From positions 1 through 64,000 of the forward strand of contig JAHBTW010000009.1 of NCBI GenBank assembly GCA_019638385.1: a stretch of 64,000 nt of DNA, given 5' to 3'. The position numbers and the translations under genes are program-made. The DNA comes from Saprospiraceae bacterium (GTDB lineage: Bacteria > Bacteroidota > Bacteroidia > Chitinophagales > Saprospiraceae). Of the stretch, positions 1 to 7,502 are shown in pieces. The notes beneath the pieces were generated by a model. The model searched no databases. It was not told the origin of the DNA and saw nothing but the letters and a program-made list of their open reading frames with translations. Positions within the stretch are counted from its first letter, which is position 1; every line of letters starts with the position of its first letter.

Positions 1-57
1 AGGTGATGTTGGCTGCTGTGCTTCTTGTTTTCTATATGTTTGTCAATGTGTTAAAAC

Positions 58-84
58 AAGCCCTATGGTCTGCCCACAGGGCTT
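58..84. terminator. Bidirectional hairpin terminator
   Basis: AAGCCCT (58-64) pairs with AGGGCTT (78-84). A T-rich tract follows on the + side and an A-rich tract precedes it, so it can terminate in both directions. It lies just 3' of the minus-strand gene that stops at 93. Bases 1-57 hold no gene I can support, although one frame is open and hydrophobic and could be the tail of a gene outside the window. Confidence 0.6.
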
Positions 85-92
85 TGTCTTTA

Positions 93-590
93 TTACTTTT
101 TGTTTTTCAGGCGGTCGTTTATTTGTTTTGTCCACTTGTCAACAAACTGCAATTCTCCGCTTAGTTGCATATTTGTTTCTTCGTCATACAATTCAAATTT
201 CGTTTCTCCTTTGTTCTTATTTGTCGGTGTAAAACGAAGTTCAACACGCTCAATAAAACCAAGACTTCCAATATCGTTTTTTACGTTCCTTGTTTTCTTA
301 ACGGCTTGACAAGTCTGAATTTCTGAAAGGTCAACAAATTGAGAAATCGCTTCTTCTTTTTTCTGTTTGAAAAAGAAAACGAAATTCCTGTTTTCGTCAA
401 TTCCTAAAATAAAGTCGCCACAAAATTCGTGTTGACCTATTTTACAATTATGTTGTTGTGCAATTTCATTAAGCGATTGCAACATTTTATTCTCTTTTTT
501 TATCCTGTTGTAATACATTATCACAAAAGGAACAATACATATTAGTATTGAAATTAAGCCAACTATGGCTGTTCCCCAATCCATTTCCAT
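93..590 (-). CDS. Membrane-anchored hypothetical protein
   Basis: I do not recognise this 165-residue protein. The first 27 residues form one transmembrane segment (two Ile/Val-rich stretches ending at MYYNRIKKE), followed by a charged soluble domain with a short KKEE-rich patch near residue 75 and a beta-rich second half. This suggests an inner-membrane protein with a cytoplasmic domain. It starts at an ATG and reads away from a stop at 93 that is followed by a hairpin terminator. Codon use is strongly AT-biased, like the other genes of the first 6.4 kb and unlike the rest of the window. No neighbour hints at a function. Confidence 0.6.
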   Translation of the reverse strand: MEMDWGTAIVGLISILICIVPFVIMYYNRIKKENKMLQSLNEIAQQHNCKIGQHEFCGDFILGIDENRNFVFFFKQKKEEAISQFVDLSEIQTCQAVKKTRNVKNDIGSLGFIERVELRFTPTNKNKGETKFELYDEETNMQLSGELQFVDKWTKQINDRLKNKK

Positions 591-704
591 TTTTGTTTTA
601 TTAAGTTTTTTGAAATTGTAAATTGGACTTTGCAGTTCTCCAAAGTCTTAATTAATAAAGGCAGTTGTCAATTTTGACAACTGCTTACGAACTAAAAAAA
701 CGTA

Positions 705-1076
705 TTACCAAAAATAATGGAAGGGAAAAATGATGTCTGATTTCCGATGTTGTATCAGAAGGTTTATTGAAATATTGGTGTATTGAGAAAATGCTGTTTC
801 AAATAATTGCTCTGTTGTTTTCGTAATTGCCCAAAGACCATTAAATGGGTTTTTGAAACTTGGGGCAGGTAAATTGTTGATGTTGTTAACTGAACTTTCG
901 GATTGTGATGTGTGGCAGAAAAGTTTTGTTGAAAAATCCGAAATTATTTTTTCTTGTGAAGAAGTTGGATAGTCTTTAAAATCAGAATGGGCAAACGACT
1001 TTGTAACAACTCCTATTGCAAAGCAATAAATAGCTGCTAGAAAAACTACGCTTAATATTCTGAAACTACTTTTCAC
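705..1076 (-). CDS. Small exported hypothetical protein
   Basis: A 123-residue protein with an N-terminal signal sequence (KSSFRILSVVFLAAIYCFAI, residues 2-21). The mature part is short and ends in an aromatic tail (FHYFW). The start is GTG at 1076. A perfect -7 element (TATCTTTG) lies only five bases upstream, so the transcript would have almost no leader. It sits 26 bases downstream of the antiporter-Usp-membrane-protein operon. Small proteins with this look are common in Bacteroidota near transport operons, but I cannot assign a function. Confidence 0.5.
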   Translation of the reverse strand: MKSSFRILSVVFLAAIYCFAIGVVTKSFAHSDFKDYPTSSQEKIISDFSTKLFCHTSQSESSVNNINNLPAPSFKNPFNGLWAITKTTEQLFETAFSQYTNISINLLIQHRKSDIIFPFHYFW

Positions 1077-1080
1077 GGTG

Positions 1081-1088
1081 CAAAGATA
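1081..1088 (-). promoter_or_regulatory. Bacteroidota -7 promoter element
   Basis: On the minus strand this reads TATCTTTG, a perfect match to TAnnTTTG. It is five bases before the GTG start of the small exported protein, implying a very short or absent 5' leader. Confidence 0.5.
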
Positions 1089-1102
1089 GATTGATTCTTG
1101 AT

Positions 1103-1660
1103 TTAAATCTCCAATTGATGCGGTGGATTTGAAAAAAACATTTTCAGGTAAATGATTACTCCAAGACCTACAAGCAGTAATCCGATAATGTTTGTAACAG
1201 TTATGAAAATGCCAATAAAGAAAATTAGCATTCCTGTAAGTAACATTCTTTCTGAATAACGAACAAGCTCCATTGCCGACAAATTTTCAATATTTCGCGA
1301 ATACTTGTAAAGTTCTTTATCAATATGAACTTGAGCAATTACAATCAAAACAATGGCAATTTTTAAAATCAGCAAACCCATTACATTTATCAATGGATGA
1401 TGAAACTTGTCAAGAGGAATGAATAGGTAGTAAAATTCAGGAACGAGCGAATAAATTATTGTCATAACACCAAACACTGAAAATATAATCCAAAAGTATC
1501 CGCTAACCCGTTTCAAGCGATTATATTCAATTATTTTTTCAATGGTAGCATTTGTTTCCGTAACTCTTGTAACTTTTCGGAATTGTTTCCAAAAAATAAT
1601 TAGCCAAGTTGCAACAAGCATAAAAGCTGGCAAATACATTTGTAAAGTTGGGTCTGTCAT
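1103..1660 (-). CDS. Four-helix membrane protein, unknown
   Basis: A 185-residue integral membrane protein with about four hydrophobic segments (roughly residues 8-24, 53-73, 88-110 and 140-175) and a charged loop between helices 3 and 4 (IDKELYKYSRNIENLSAMEL). I do not recognise the family. It starts 14 bases after the Usp gene and is probably the third gene of an antiporter-Usp-membrane-protein operon, so a role in ion or pH stress is a reasonable guess from context only. AT-rich codon use matches the neighbours. Confidence 0.6.
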   Translation of the reverse strand: MTDPTLQMYLPAFMLVATWLIIFWKQFRKVTRVTETNATIEKIIEYNRLKRVSGYFWIIFSVFGVMTIIYSLVPEFYYLFIPLDKFHHPLINVMGLLILKIAIVLIVIAQVHIDKELYKYSRNIENLSAMELVRYSERMLLTGMLIFFIGIFITVTNIIGLLLVGLGVIIYLKMFFSNPPHQLEI

Positions 1661-1674
1661 AATCGTTAAATTTT

Positions 1675-2493
1675 TTAAGGTAAAACAATCAAAGGGGTTT
1701 GCCCTTCATACACTAATTCGTTTATTAAAAATCGTCTGAAAAGTTGGTCGGTCAAAAGGCGTGAGCCTTTTTGAACAATCAATATTTCATCAATCTTATT
1801 GTTAATAATTTTTTTGATGTCGTTAATAGGATTGTTGCCTTCGTAAATGGCAAAAGATGTTTTGTATTTCTCTGTAAACATTTCTTTCAACTCTTTAAGA
1901 TGCTTTTCAATTCCTGTAGTTTTTTCATTGGGTTTTGCCAAATAGAAAAAGGTAATAGTGGTGTCTTTATTGTCAATGAAATTTAGGAACTTGTTCAATT
2001 CCAAAATGTTCAAGGGGTGTTTCTCTGTTACTGCAACATAAATTTTATCGTGAGAAAATTTCTCAATTTCTTTAGGCATAGCAACAATAATATTTTTTGT
2101 GCTATCAATAACCTGAAGTGCCACGCTACCAAGAAATATTTTTTTGAGTAAACCTGTGCCTTTAATTCCTGTAAAAATTAAATTGTCAAATGGTTCAGAT
2201 AAAAGTTTTGGCAAGGTAAGTTGCAAATTACTTTCAGAAACATTGAACGAAACTTTAACGCTTGAAGGTATTAGTTTTTGGGCTAATTCCTTTAATTTTT
2301 GGATGGCTTCTTCATTGGTGTGTTGTGCAATCTGTTTTCTGCTTTCATTGTCGGTTAGGGCAGGTGCTAACACAATGGACTGATGAACTAAAAGCAATTC
2401 AGCATTTGTCTGTTTGCTCCAATCGCAAGCATACTTAATCAAGTTGCTCGAATACTCCGAAAAGTCAATAAGTATGATAAATCGTTTTTTCAT
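1675..2493 (-). CDS. Universal stress protein (UspA family)
   Basis: A 272-residue protein. The first half fits a UspA domain: residues 4-20 (RFIILIDFSEYSSNLI), then LLLVHQ at strand 2, and a nucleotide-site-like stretch IFTGIKGTGLLKKIFLGSVA followed by IIVAMP around residues 105-140, corresponding to the G-2x-G-9x-G(S/T) ATP site. The second half is degenerate and lacks a clear binding loop. It lies three bases after the antiporter gene, so the two are almost certainly co-transcribed; cytoplasmic Usp proteins next to antiporters are often proposed to sense ATP and tune transport. Confidence 0.8.
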   Translation of the reverse strand: MKKRFIILIDFSEYSSNLIKYACDWSKQTNAELLLVHQSIVLAPALTDNESRKQIAQHTNEEAIQKLKELAQKLIPSSVKVSFNVSESNLQLTLPKLLSEPFDNLIFTGIKGTGLLKKIFLGSVALQVIDSTKNIIVAMPKEIEKFSHDKIYVAVTEKHPLNILELNKFLNFIDNKDTTITFFYLAKPNEKTTGIEKHLKELKEMFTEKYKTSFAIYEGNNPINDIKKIINNKIDEILIVQKGSRLLTDQLFRRFLINELVYEGQTPLIVLP

Positions 2494-2496
2494 TGC

Positions 2497-3978
2497 TTAT
2501 GTTTTTGATGGATTGTTTGATTTTTGCAGACTTTCATTAACCCTTCTAAAATCTTCTTGGCTGTCTGCAAGAACCATTAAAATATCTTTTGCTTCTAACT
2601 GCGTTGAACCGCCCGGGCGGATATATTCTCCGTTTCTTCTTATCATCACGATAAATGCAGATTTCGGAAAATTCAAGTCCACAATTCTTTTACTTACAGC
2701 GTAAAAATCGGGTAAGATTTCAAATTCCTGTAATGATGATTTTGGAAGGTCTAAAATGAGCCTATCTATTTCTGTTATTTTTTTCGCCTTTTCAGGTAAA
2801 GCCACGTTGAGCCATTTTGCAAAAATTGATAAAGTTGTTCCTTGAATGAGAACGGAAGTAACTGAAATAAAAAATACGATATTAAATATCATATTGGCTT
2901 TGTCTATCCCTGCTAAGAGGGGATATGTGGCAAACACTATCGGAACAGCACCACGTAAACCAACCCAAGAAATATAAAATCTCCTACGCAATTTCATTTT
3001 AAAAAACACCAAACTTAGAAAAACGCTTACAGGACGAGCCACAACAATAAGGAACAAGGAAATAAGAAGTCCGATGCCCATATAGGGAAATACCTGCGAA
3101 GGAAATACAAGTAAGCCCAAAGTAAGGAATAATACAATTTGCATTAACCAAGCCAAACCATCAAACATTTTCAGTATGGTTTTTTTATGTATCAGGTCTT
3201 GATTACCCAAGTAAACTGCACAAATGTATATAGCAAGAAATCCGTTTCCACCCACAAAGTCGGTTGCTGAAAATGTAATGAACATTAAAGCAATAACTAA
3301 GACAGGGTAAAGTCCTTCAAAGTCGAGTTTGATTTTGTTGATGATGAATTTACTTAGTTTACCAAACGCAAAACCTGCAATACCGCCCAAAATCATTTGC
3401 TGAAAAAACAAGGGAATAATTGAAACAAAACTTTGGTCTTGATTCATTACCAAAGTCAAAAAGGCAATCGTCAACACATACGCCATTGGGTCGTTACTAC
3501 CGCTTTCTAATTCTAAAGTCGGTCGTAAATTGGTTTTCAATGCAAGACTTTTAGAGCGTAAAATGGAAAACACGGCTGCTGCGTCTGTTGATGAAACAAT
3601 GGAACCTAATAACATACTTTCATAAATGGTAAAGTCGGTTACAAACCATATAAATGTCCCAAGTGAAAGAGCAGTCAGCAAAACGCCTAACGTGGATAAA
3701 ACAAGTCCTTCCTTTAAAATTGGCTTTACAGAAGTCCAATTGGTGTCAAGTCCGCCTGAAAACAAAATGAAGTTTAGCGAAACAATCCCAATGAATTGAG
3801 CGATTTGAGGATTGTCGAACCGAATACCGCCAATGCCGTCAGAACCTGCCAACATACCGATTGCCAAAAAGAGTAATAAAGTCGGAACGCCAAATTTATA
3901 AGATGTCTTACCTACAATAATGCTTACAAAAAGCAATAGAGAGCCAACTAATAGTATATTTTCAATTGTTAAATTCAT
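2497..3978 (-). CDS. K+ or Na+/H+ antiporter (CPA1, CvrA/NhaP2-like)
   Basis: A 493-residue inner-membrane protein. Residues 1-385 hold about 12 transmembrane helices of the Na_H_Exchanger fold, with the conserved SSTDAAAVFSILR and ELESGSNDPMAYVL motifs (residues about 129-170), the latter carrying the Asp of the ion site. The C-terminal about 90 residues form a TrkA_C-like regulatory domain (RIVDLNFPKSAFIVMIRRNG). This architecture belongs to the CvrA/NhaP2 group, usually K+/H+ antiporters that export K+ under high internal load. It leads a minus-strand operon with a Usp and a four-helix protein, behind a good promoter at 4007-4041. The cation cannot be decided from sequence. Confidence 0.85.
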   Translation of the reverse strand: MNLTIENILLVGSLLLFVSIIVGKTSYKFGVPTLLLFLAIGMLAGSDGIGGIRFDNPQIAQFIGIVSLNFILFSGGLDTNWTSVKPILKEGLVLSTLGVLLTALSLGTFIWFVTDFTIYESMLLGSIVSSTDAAAVFSILRSKSLALKTNLRPTLELESGSNDPMAYVLTIAFLTLVMNQDQSFVSIIPLFFQQMILGGIAGFAFGKLSKFIINKIKLDFEGLYPVLVIALMFITFSATDFVGGNGFLAIYICAVYLGNQDLIHKKTILKMFDGLAWLMQIVLFLTLGLLVFPSQVFPYMGIGLLISLFLIVVARPVSVFLSLVFFKMKLRRRFYISWVGLRGAVPIVFATYPLLAGIDKANMIFNIVFFISVTSVLIQGTTLSIFAKWLNVALPEKAKKITEIDRLILDLPKSSLQEFEILPDFYAVSKRIVDLNFPKSAFIVMIRRNGEYIRPGGSTQLEAKDILMVLADSQEDFRRVNESLQKSNNPSKT

Positions 3979-4006
3979 TCTTTTTTATCTCTTAAATCTG
4001 TCCGCA

Positions 4007-4041
4007 CAAAGTTACGTCTAATCGTCAGTTAAAGTGTCAAA
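4007..4041 (-). promoter_or_regulatory. Promoter of the antiporter operon
   Basis: On the minus strand TTTG (4041-4038) is followed after 23 bases by TAACTTTG (4014-4007), a full -33/-7 pair of the Bacteroidota type. The start codon lies about 28 bases downstream. Confidence 0.7.
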
Positions 4042-4131
4042 TTACCCTTTTGTTTTTTGTCTTGGCGAGCCGAAAACTGTTCGTTTGCACAATGTCGGTT
4101 CGGGGTCTGTTAGCATTGCAGCCAACGTCCC

Positions 4132-4176
4132 GCATCCACGACGTAGCCAGCTTTTGCTGGCTATGGCCGTGGATGC
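4132..4176. repeat. Long imperfect hairpin (cassette-boundary-like)
   Basis: GCATCCACG (4132-4140) pairs with CGTGGATGC (4168-4176). Inside this, TAGCCAGC (4144-4151) pairs with GCTGGCTA (4156-4163) around a TTTT loop, with an asymmetric internal loop between the two stems. It is GC-rich within an AT-rich region and lies between the antiporter promoter and the 3' end of the helicase gene. It resembles the folded form of integron attC sites, but I do not find the consensus core sites, so this is only a structural likeness. It may instead act as the helicase terminator. Confidence 0.5.
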
Positions 4177-4198
4177 ATTGTTCGGCACAGCCTTCTTT

Positions 4199-6367
4199 TT
4201 ATTCATTTTTATTTATCAATTCGCTTATCGAATTATGATGTTCCATATTTCCGCAATTGATGATTATCAAATTCTTTTTGCTTCTTGTCAATCCCGTATA
4301 AATTAGCTCTTCAAATGAAAATGGAAAATCTCCATCTTGCCATTCCTCTTCAATAAGTAAAAATAAAGTATTTGCTTCCCAGCCTTTAAAACTATGTATG
4401 GTAGAAAGTTTCAAAGTTCCTCGATTATACCAAAAATGGAACTTTTTGTTATCTCTTACAAACTTCAACTTCTTAGTAAGCATTCTATATTCGGGATACT
4501 TTCTTTCCAATCCTCGCATAGATAGCCTCTTATCTCTATTTAGAAGTTCTTTGAGATTTTGGCTCGAATACCAATTTTCAAACTTCTCTTTATCTATTCT
4601 ATCTCTTTCAATTGCTCGATTGTAAGCTGTGGTAATTTCTGTTTCGTTCGTTTCTTCTACTAAATCCTTAATTGCTAAGAGTACAGCAAGTTTGTTTTTC
4701 TTCGTTTCTTCCTTTCTTATATTCGGAAATAGTTCTAACCCTTCTTTTATTACCTCTGTTTTTTTGAATGTTTCGAGTAGAAGTTTATACCAAACTTCTT
4801 GTGTCTCAAACATTGAATTGGTCTTTTCATTTGTCTTGTATCGGTAATAGCAATCAAACTCTCTTAGAATAGCTATCCTAATACCAAGAATGGCAATATC
4901 GTTCGGATGTTCCCCAAGCTTACCCGAAATATCTTTAACAATTTTCAACAGTTCAACGACATTAATTTCTTTGCCAATCAAGAAGTACTTGATGAAACTT
5001 GGTTTATCAAAAGTCATTGATAGTTGCTTGTTGAAATCATCAATATTGTACTTCTGCTGAAAGTGAATATTTTGAAAGCCAATTGCAATATCCTTTATCT
5101 TCTTATCTGAACGGAAGCAATCCTTTAATTCTGATGGCTTCTGTTGAACATTAGTCTTAATATCTTTATCTTCAATTTCGTTTGAATAAATGTTTTGTTT
5201 TTCATCTCCAAATAAAACATATTCGCCACCTTCATCTAAAAAGCAATTTTTAACTACGTTCATCCAAGGTCTTTTGTAGTCTTGGATTTCATCAATCAGT
5301 ATCGTCTTGTACTTTAAAAACTTTCCTTTGTTTTCTTGGAATAAGTCTTCATTTCCATAATAGTTATCCTCGAAATATTGGGACTGCTTTTCAGTTGTCC
5401 ACTCGGAAAAATCTTTTGGAATTTCAAATTCAATTCCATTGTTATTCATTTCCGTTGTGATAAAATTATGGTAGTTGTTTATGTAAAAGTTATCCCAGGA
5501 AAAATCTTCTCTAACCTTACTTATTTTATCATGTATGTAATTCTTCAAAGTAATGTTATAGCAAAGTAGAAGTACTTTGTCGTTTGTTCGTAAATGAGCA
5601 TTTACAGCTCTTGCAGCCATAACCGTCGTCTTGCCTGAGCCAACGACTCCTTTTATCCTTTGGTCTCTTGGTTCGCTTACTATAAGTCGCTGTTGTTGTC
5701 TGCTATATGGTATTTCCTCTCCTTCTTCCTTTGTGTGTATGGGCGGTTTCAGATACCTTTTAAAACTATCATATAACTCATCATCAAAAAAGTAACTGTG
5801 TTGATTTGCGATAAGATACTTTTTTCTTAAAATCTTAAAAAACTCTGATTTGTTTAAGCTGTCTTTTCCAAGCAATTCTATATTCCATTTTAAGAAGTCT
5901 TGATACTTCTTATTTTCCTTGTATGGTTCAACCAAAAAATCATTTAAGGATTTTTTGGTTTCATTGTGGAAATAAACAGCACAACATACAATTGACCAAT
6001 ATTTAAAGTCCCTAATCTTCCTTTCGAGTAAGTTCTCAATATGAAGATTGTACATATTTTCCTTATATCTCAACACTTGGTCAATTGGCGACTTAGGATA
6101 TGCATCATTTTGTTTAAGTCTCCACTTTCTCTTTTCATCTAAATAGTAATGCGATAAATCCCAATCTTTCACCTCAATAATCATTATACCATAATTTTTT
6201 CGCATTATTATTATGTCAGGTCTATCACCATTCAAAAAAGGATTGAAATAAATTTCAAAGCTATCGTCTAAGTTTTCTTTTAAAAATTTCAGCAGATACA
6301 ATTCTCCTTCCTCTGGCTTAACAGTCAGTTGAGCTATTTTTTCATAAGAAGGGTAGAATTGTGCCAT
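4199..6367 (-). CDS. NERD nuclease-SF1 helicase fusion
   Basis: A 722-residue protein. Residues about 15-135 form a NERD domain with a PD-(D/E)xK-like set: Asp51 in RPDIII, then Glu65-Val-Lys67 in IIEVKDW. A UvrD/PcrA-like superfamily I helicase follows: Walker A GVVGSGKTT (240-248), Walker B LIDEIQD near residue 355, a motif around FGDEKQNIY, and motifs V/VI near LSTIHSFKGWEANT and YTGLTRSKKNLIII. The fusion suggests a DNA-cleaving and unwinding enzyme; NERD-helicases are widespread on islands and some act in phage defence, which is inference here. The gene is a single transcription unit bracketed by a 13-base inverted repeat (4180-4192 and 6383-6395, one mismatch). AT-rich codon use marks it as acquired. 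Confidence 0.85.
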   Translation of the reverse strand: MAQFYPSYEKIAQLTVKPEEGELYLLKFLKENLDDSFEIYFNPFLNGDRPDIIIMRKNYGIMIIEVKDWDLSHYYLDEKRKWRLKQNDAYPKSPIDQVLRYKENMYNLHIENLLERKIRDFKYWSIVCCAVYFHNETKKSLNDFLVEPYKENKKYQDFLKWNIELLGKDSLNKSEFFKILRKKYLIANQHSYFFDDELYDSFKRYLKPPIHTKEEGEEIPYSRQQQRLIVSEPRDQRIKGVVGSGKTTVMAARAVNAHLRTNDKVLLLCYNITLKNYIHDKISKVREDFSWDNFYINNYHNFITTEMNNNGIEFEIPKDFSEWTTEKQSQYFEDNYYGNEDLFQENKGKFLKYKTILIDEIQDYKRPWMNVVKNCFLDEGGEYVLFGDEKQNIYSNEIEDKDIKTNVQQKPSELKDCFRSDKKIKDIAIGFQNIHFQQKYNIDDFNKQLSMTFDKPSFIKYFLIGKEINVVELLKIVKDISGKLGEHPNDIAILGIRIAILREFDCYYRYKTNEKTNSMFETQEVWYKLLLETFKKTEVIKEGLELFPNIRKEETKKNKLAVLLAIKDLVEETNETEITTAYNRAIERDRIDKEKFENWYSSQNLKELLNRDKRLSMRGLERKYPEYRMLTKKLKFVRDNKKFHFWYNRGTLKLSTIHSFKGWEANTLFLLIEEEWQDGDFPFSFEELIYTGLTRSKKNLIIINCGNMEHHNSISELINKNE

Positions 6368-6382
6368 TTGTTTCTTTTTTCT

Positions 6383-6459
6383 GGTTGTGCCGAACGTTTG
6401 TTACCCGTACCTCGCCGAGGTAAGTAAAACACGAACCTTAGTTCGTCTTATGGCTTACT
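6383..6459. repeat. Right boundary repeat and hairpins of the helicase gene
   Basis: Bases 6383-6395 (GGTTGTGCCGAAC) match the reverse complement of 4180-4192 at 12 of 13 positions. Immediately outside are a palindrome (6408-6422), the hairpin ACGAAC-CTTA-GTTCGT (6431-6446) and AGTAA/TTACT arms (6423-6427, 6455-6459). Together with 4132-4192 they bracket exactly one gene. Bases 6460-6690 hold no gene and nothing else I can name. Confidence 0.5.
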
Positions 6460-6690
6460 CTGTGCTTTGGTTCGTATAAATTCCCAATGTACGATGCTCT
6501 ACTGCCTCCTTCCAAGCCGCCACGCTCCCCATCCGAAAACACAAGAAATCCACCATTTTTCTCCTCTTCCGGTTCCCATATGTTTTTGCCGCTTACAAAG
6601 CTAATGCCTTATGGACAAAAAGCCAACCCGGCGGAATAAAAAAGTTTGCTTTTGAGCCAATGGAAAGCAGGCTCTTGATCTGTGGACAAA

Positions 6691-6819
6691 CTCACACTAC
6701 TGTACATTTCTCACGCAGCACTGCAAAGATGCCTGTTTTTGGGCCGAAAAGAGTCTAAAATTGAACGTTGCGAGAGCGTTGCGGCGTTGCGTGAAATAAA
6801 AAATGTCCAGTAGTGTGAG
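6691..6819. mobile_element. MITE-like element with long terminal inverted repeats
   Basis: CTCACACTACTG-ACATTT plus TCACGCA (6691-6717) is repeated in reverse complement as TGCGTGA ... AAATGT-CAGTAGTGTGAG (6788-6819). The outer 12 bases are perfect, with small mismatches inside. The 129-base element has no ORF and is gene-free on both sides (6460-6888). I see no convincing target duplication: CAAA lies near both outer ends but at unequal spacing. It sits where the AT-rich island changes into the GC-rich core, which fits insertion at, or formation of, the junction. Confidence 0.65.
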
Positions 6820-6888
6820 GCAAACTTCTGCGAAGTACTGCACCCCCGCTGGAGGCAATGGGCGGTTGTGCGCTCGCTGTGCTCACAC

Positions 6889-7323
6889 TTACGCTTGATT
6901 TATTTTACCCCGGAGTCCGTAAACCATAACAGCTAAAGAAAATACCATGGTTAAGCCGACCAACGCCAATCCGGCAAGTACTATTTTTTCCTGTAATTCG
7001 GTGCCGACAAAGCCGGCGCCTGCGATGGGAGTCATTTGAGACGTTCCCCAAACAGCGCCTAATAAGGTGAAAAACCAATTCGAAAAAGTTCCGTAAAGAA
7101 GCGTCCAGAATAATACTTTTTTCAATCGTTGAGAAATCATTAATTCAGACCAAACAAAGCCTGCAACGACTAAAAACATCCCATTCATTACACCTTCCAA
7201 ATGAGCTGCCAGGCCCTGTCTCGGATTGGTGAGTGTAACAATAGCAAAGCCGGTTATCAGCCCCAGGAGGAATAGCACCATCCCCGACATTTTTAGTTTT
7301 CTTGAAGATTGTAAGGTGTCCAT
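6889..7323 (-). CDS. HabA/HabB-like membrane protein (hydroxylaminobenzene mutase family)
   Basis: A 144-residue protein with four hydrophobic helices (about 13-30, 46-60, 68-90 and 112-134). The segment NPRQGLAAHLEGVMNGMFLV (residues 33-52) closely recalls the HxEGxxNG motif of (hydroxyamino)benzene mutases HabA/HabB as I remember them. Those enzymes rearrange hydroxylaminobenzene to aminophenol, but many relatives are uncharacterised membrane proteins, so the reaction should not be assumed. It stands alone on the minus strand, divergent from pepT. The family resemblance is from memory and is the weak point. Confidence 0.5.
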   Translation of the reverse strand: MDTLQSSRKLKMSGMVLFLLGLITGFAIVTLTNPRQGLAAHLEGVMNGMFLVVAGFVWSELMISQRLKKVLFWTLLYGTFSNWFFTLLGAVWGTSQMTPIAGAGFVGTELQEKIVLAGLALVGLTMVFSLAVMVYGLRGKINQA

Positions 7324-7470
7324 GATTATTCAGTTTTAATTTCCTGCTTGTTTGGCTTTTGCGTCAGCAAATATAATCCCGAAGTGGAATAAAAACAACC
7401 CGATCTGTGGATTTCTGAAGTACACGCCGCATCAACAATCCTATAATCATCAATCTGACTTCGATTTATG

Positions 7471-7478
7471 TACCTTTA
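7471..7478 (+). promoter_or_regulatory. Probable -7 element of pepT
   Basis: TACCTTTA differs from TAnnTTTG only in the last base and lies 25 bases before the pepT ATG. A similar TACCTTTA precedes the deacetylase gene at 36791. Confidence 0.4.
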
Positions 7479-7502
7479 CCCCGCAACCAAAACAATACCA
7501 AC

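Noticed and set aside
4034-4306. Short ORF 90 codons upstream of the helicase end
   Set aside because: It lies across a promoter and a strong hairpin and overlaps the helicase gene; no protein features.
4132-6459. True integron attC sites
   Set aside because: Hairpins are suggestive but the conserved RYYYAAC/GTTRRRY cores are not found, and no integrase is in the window.
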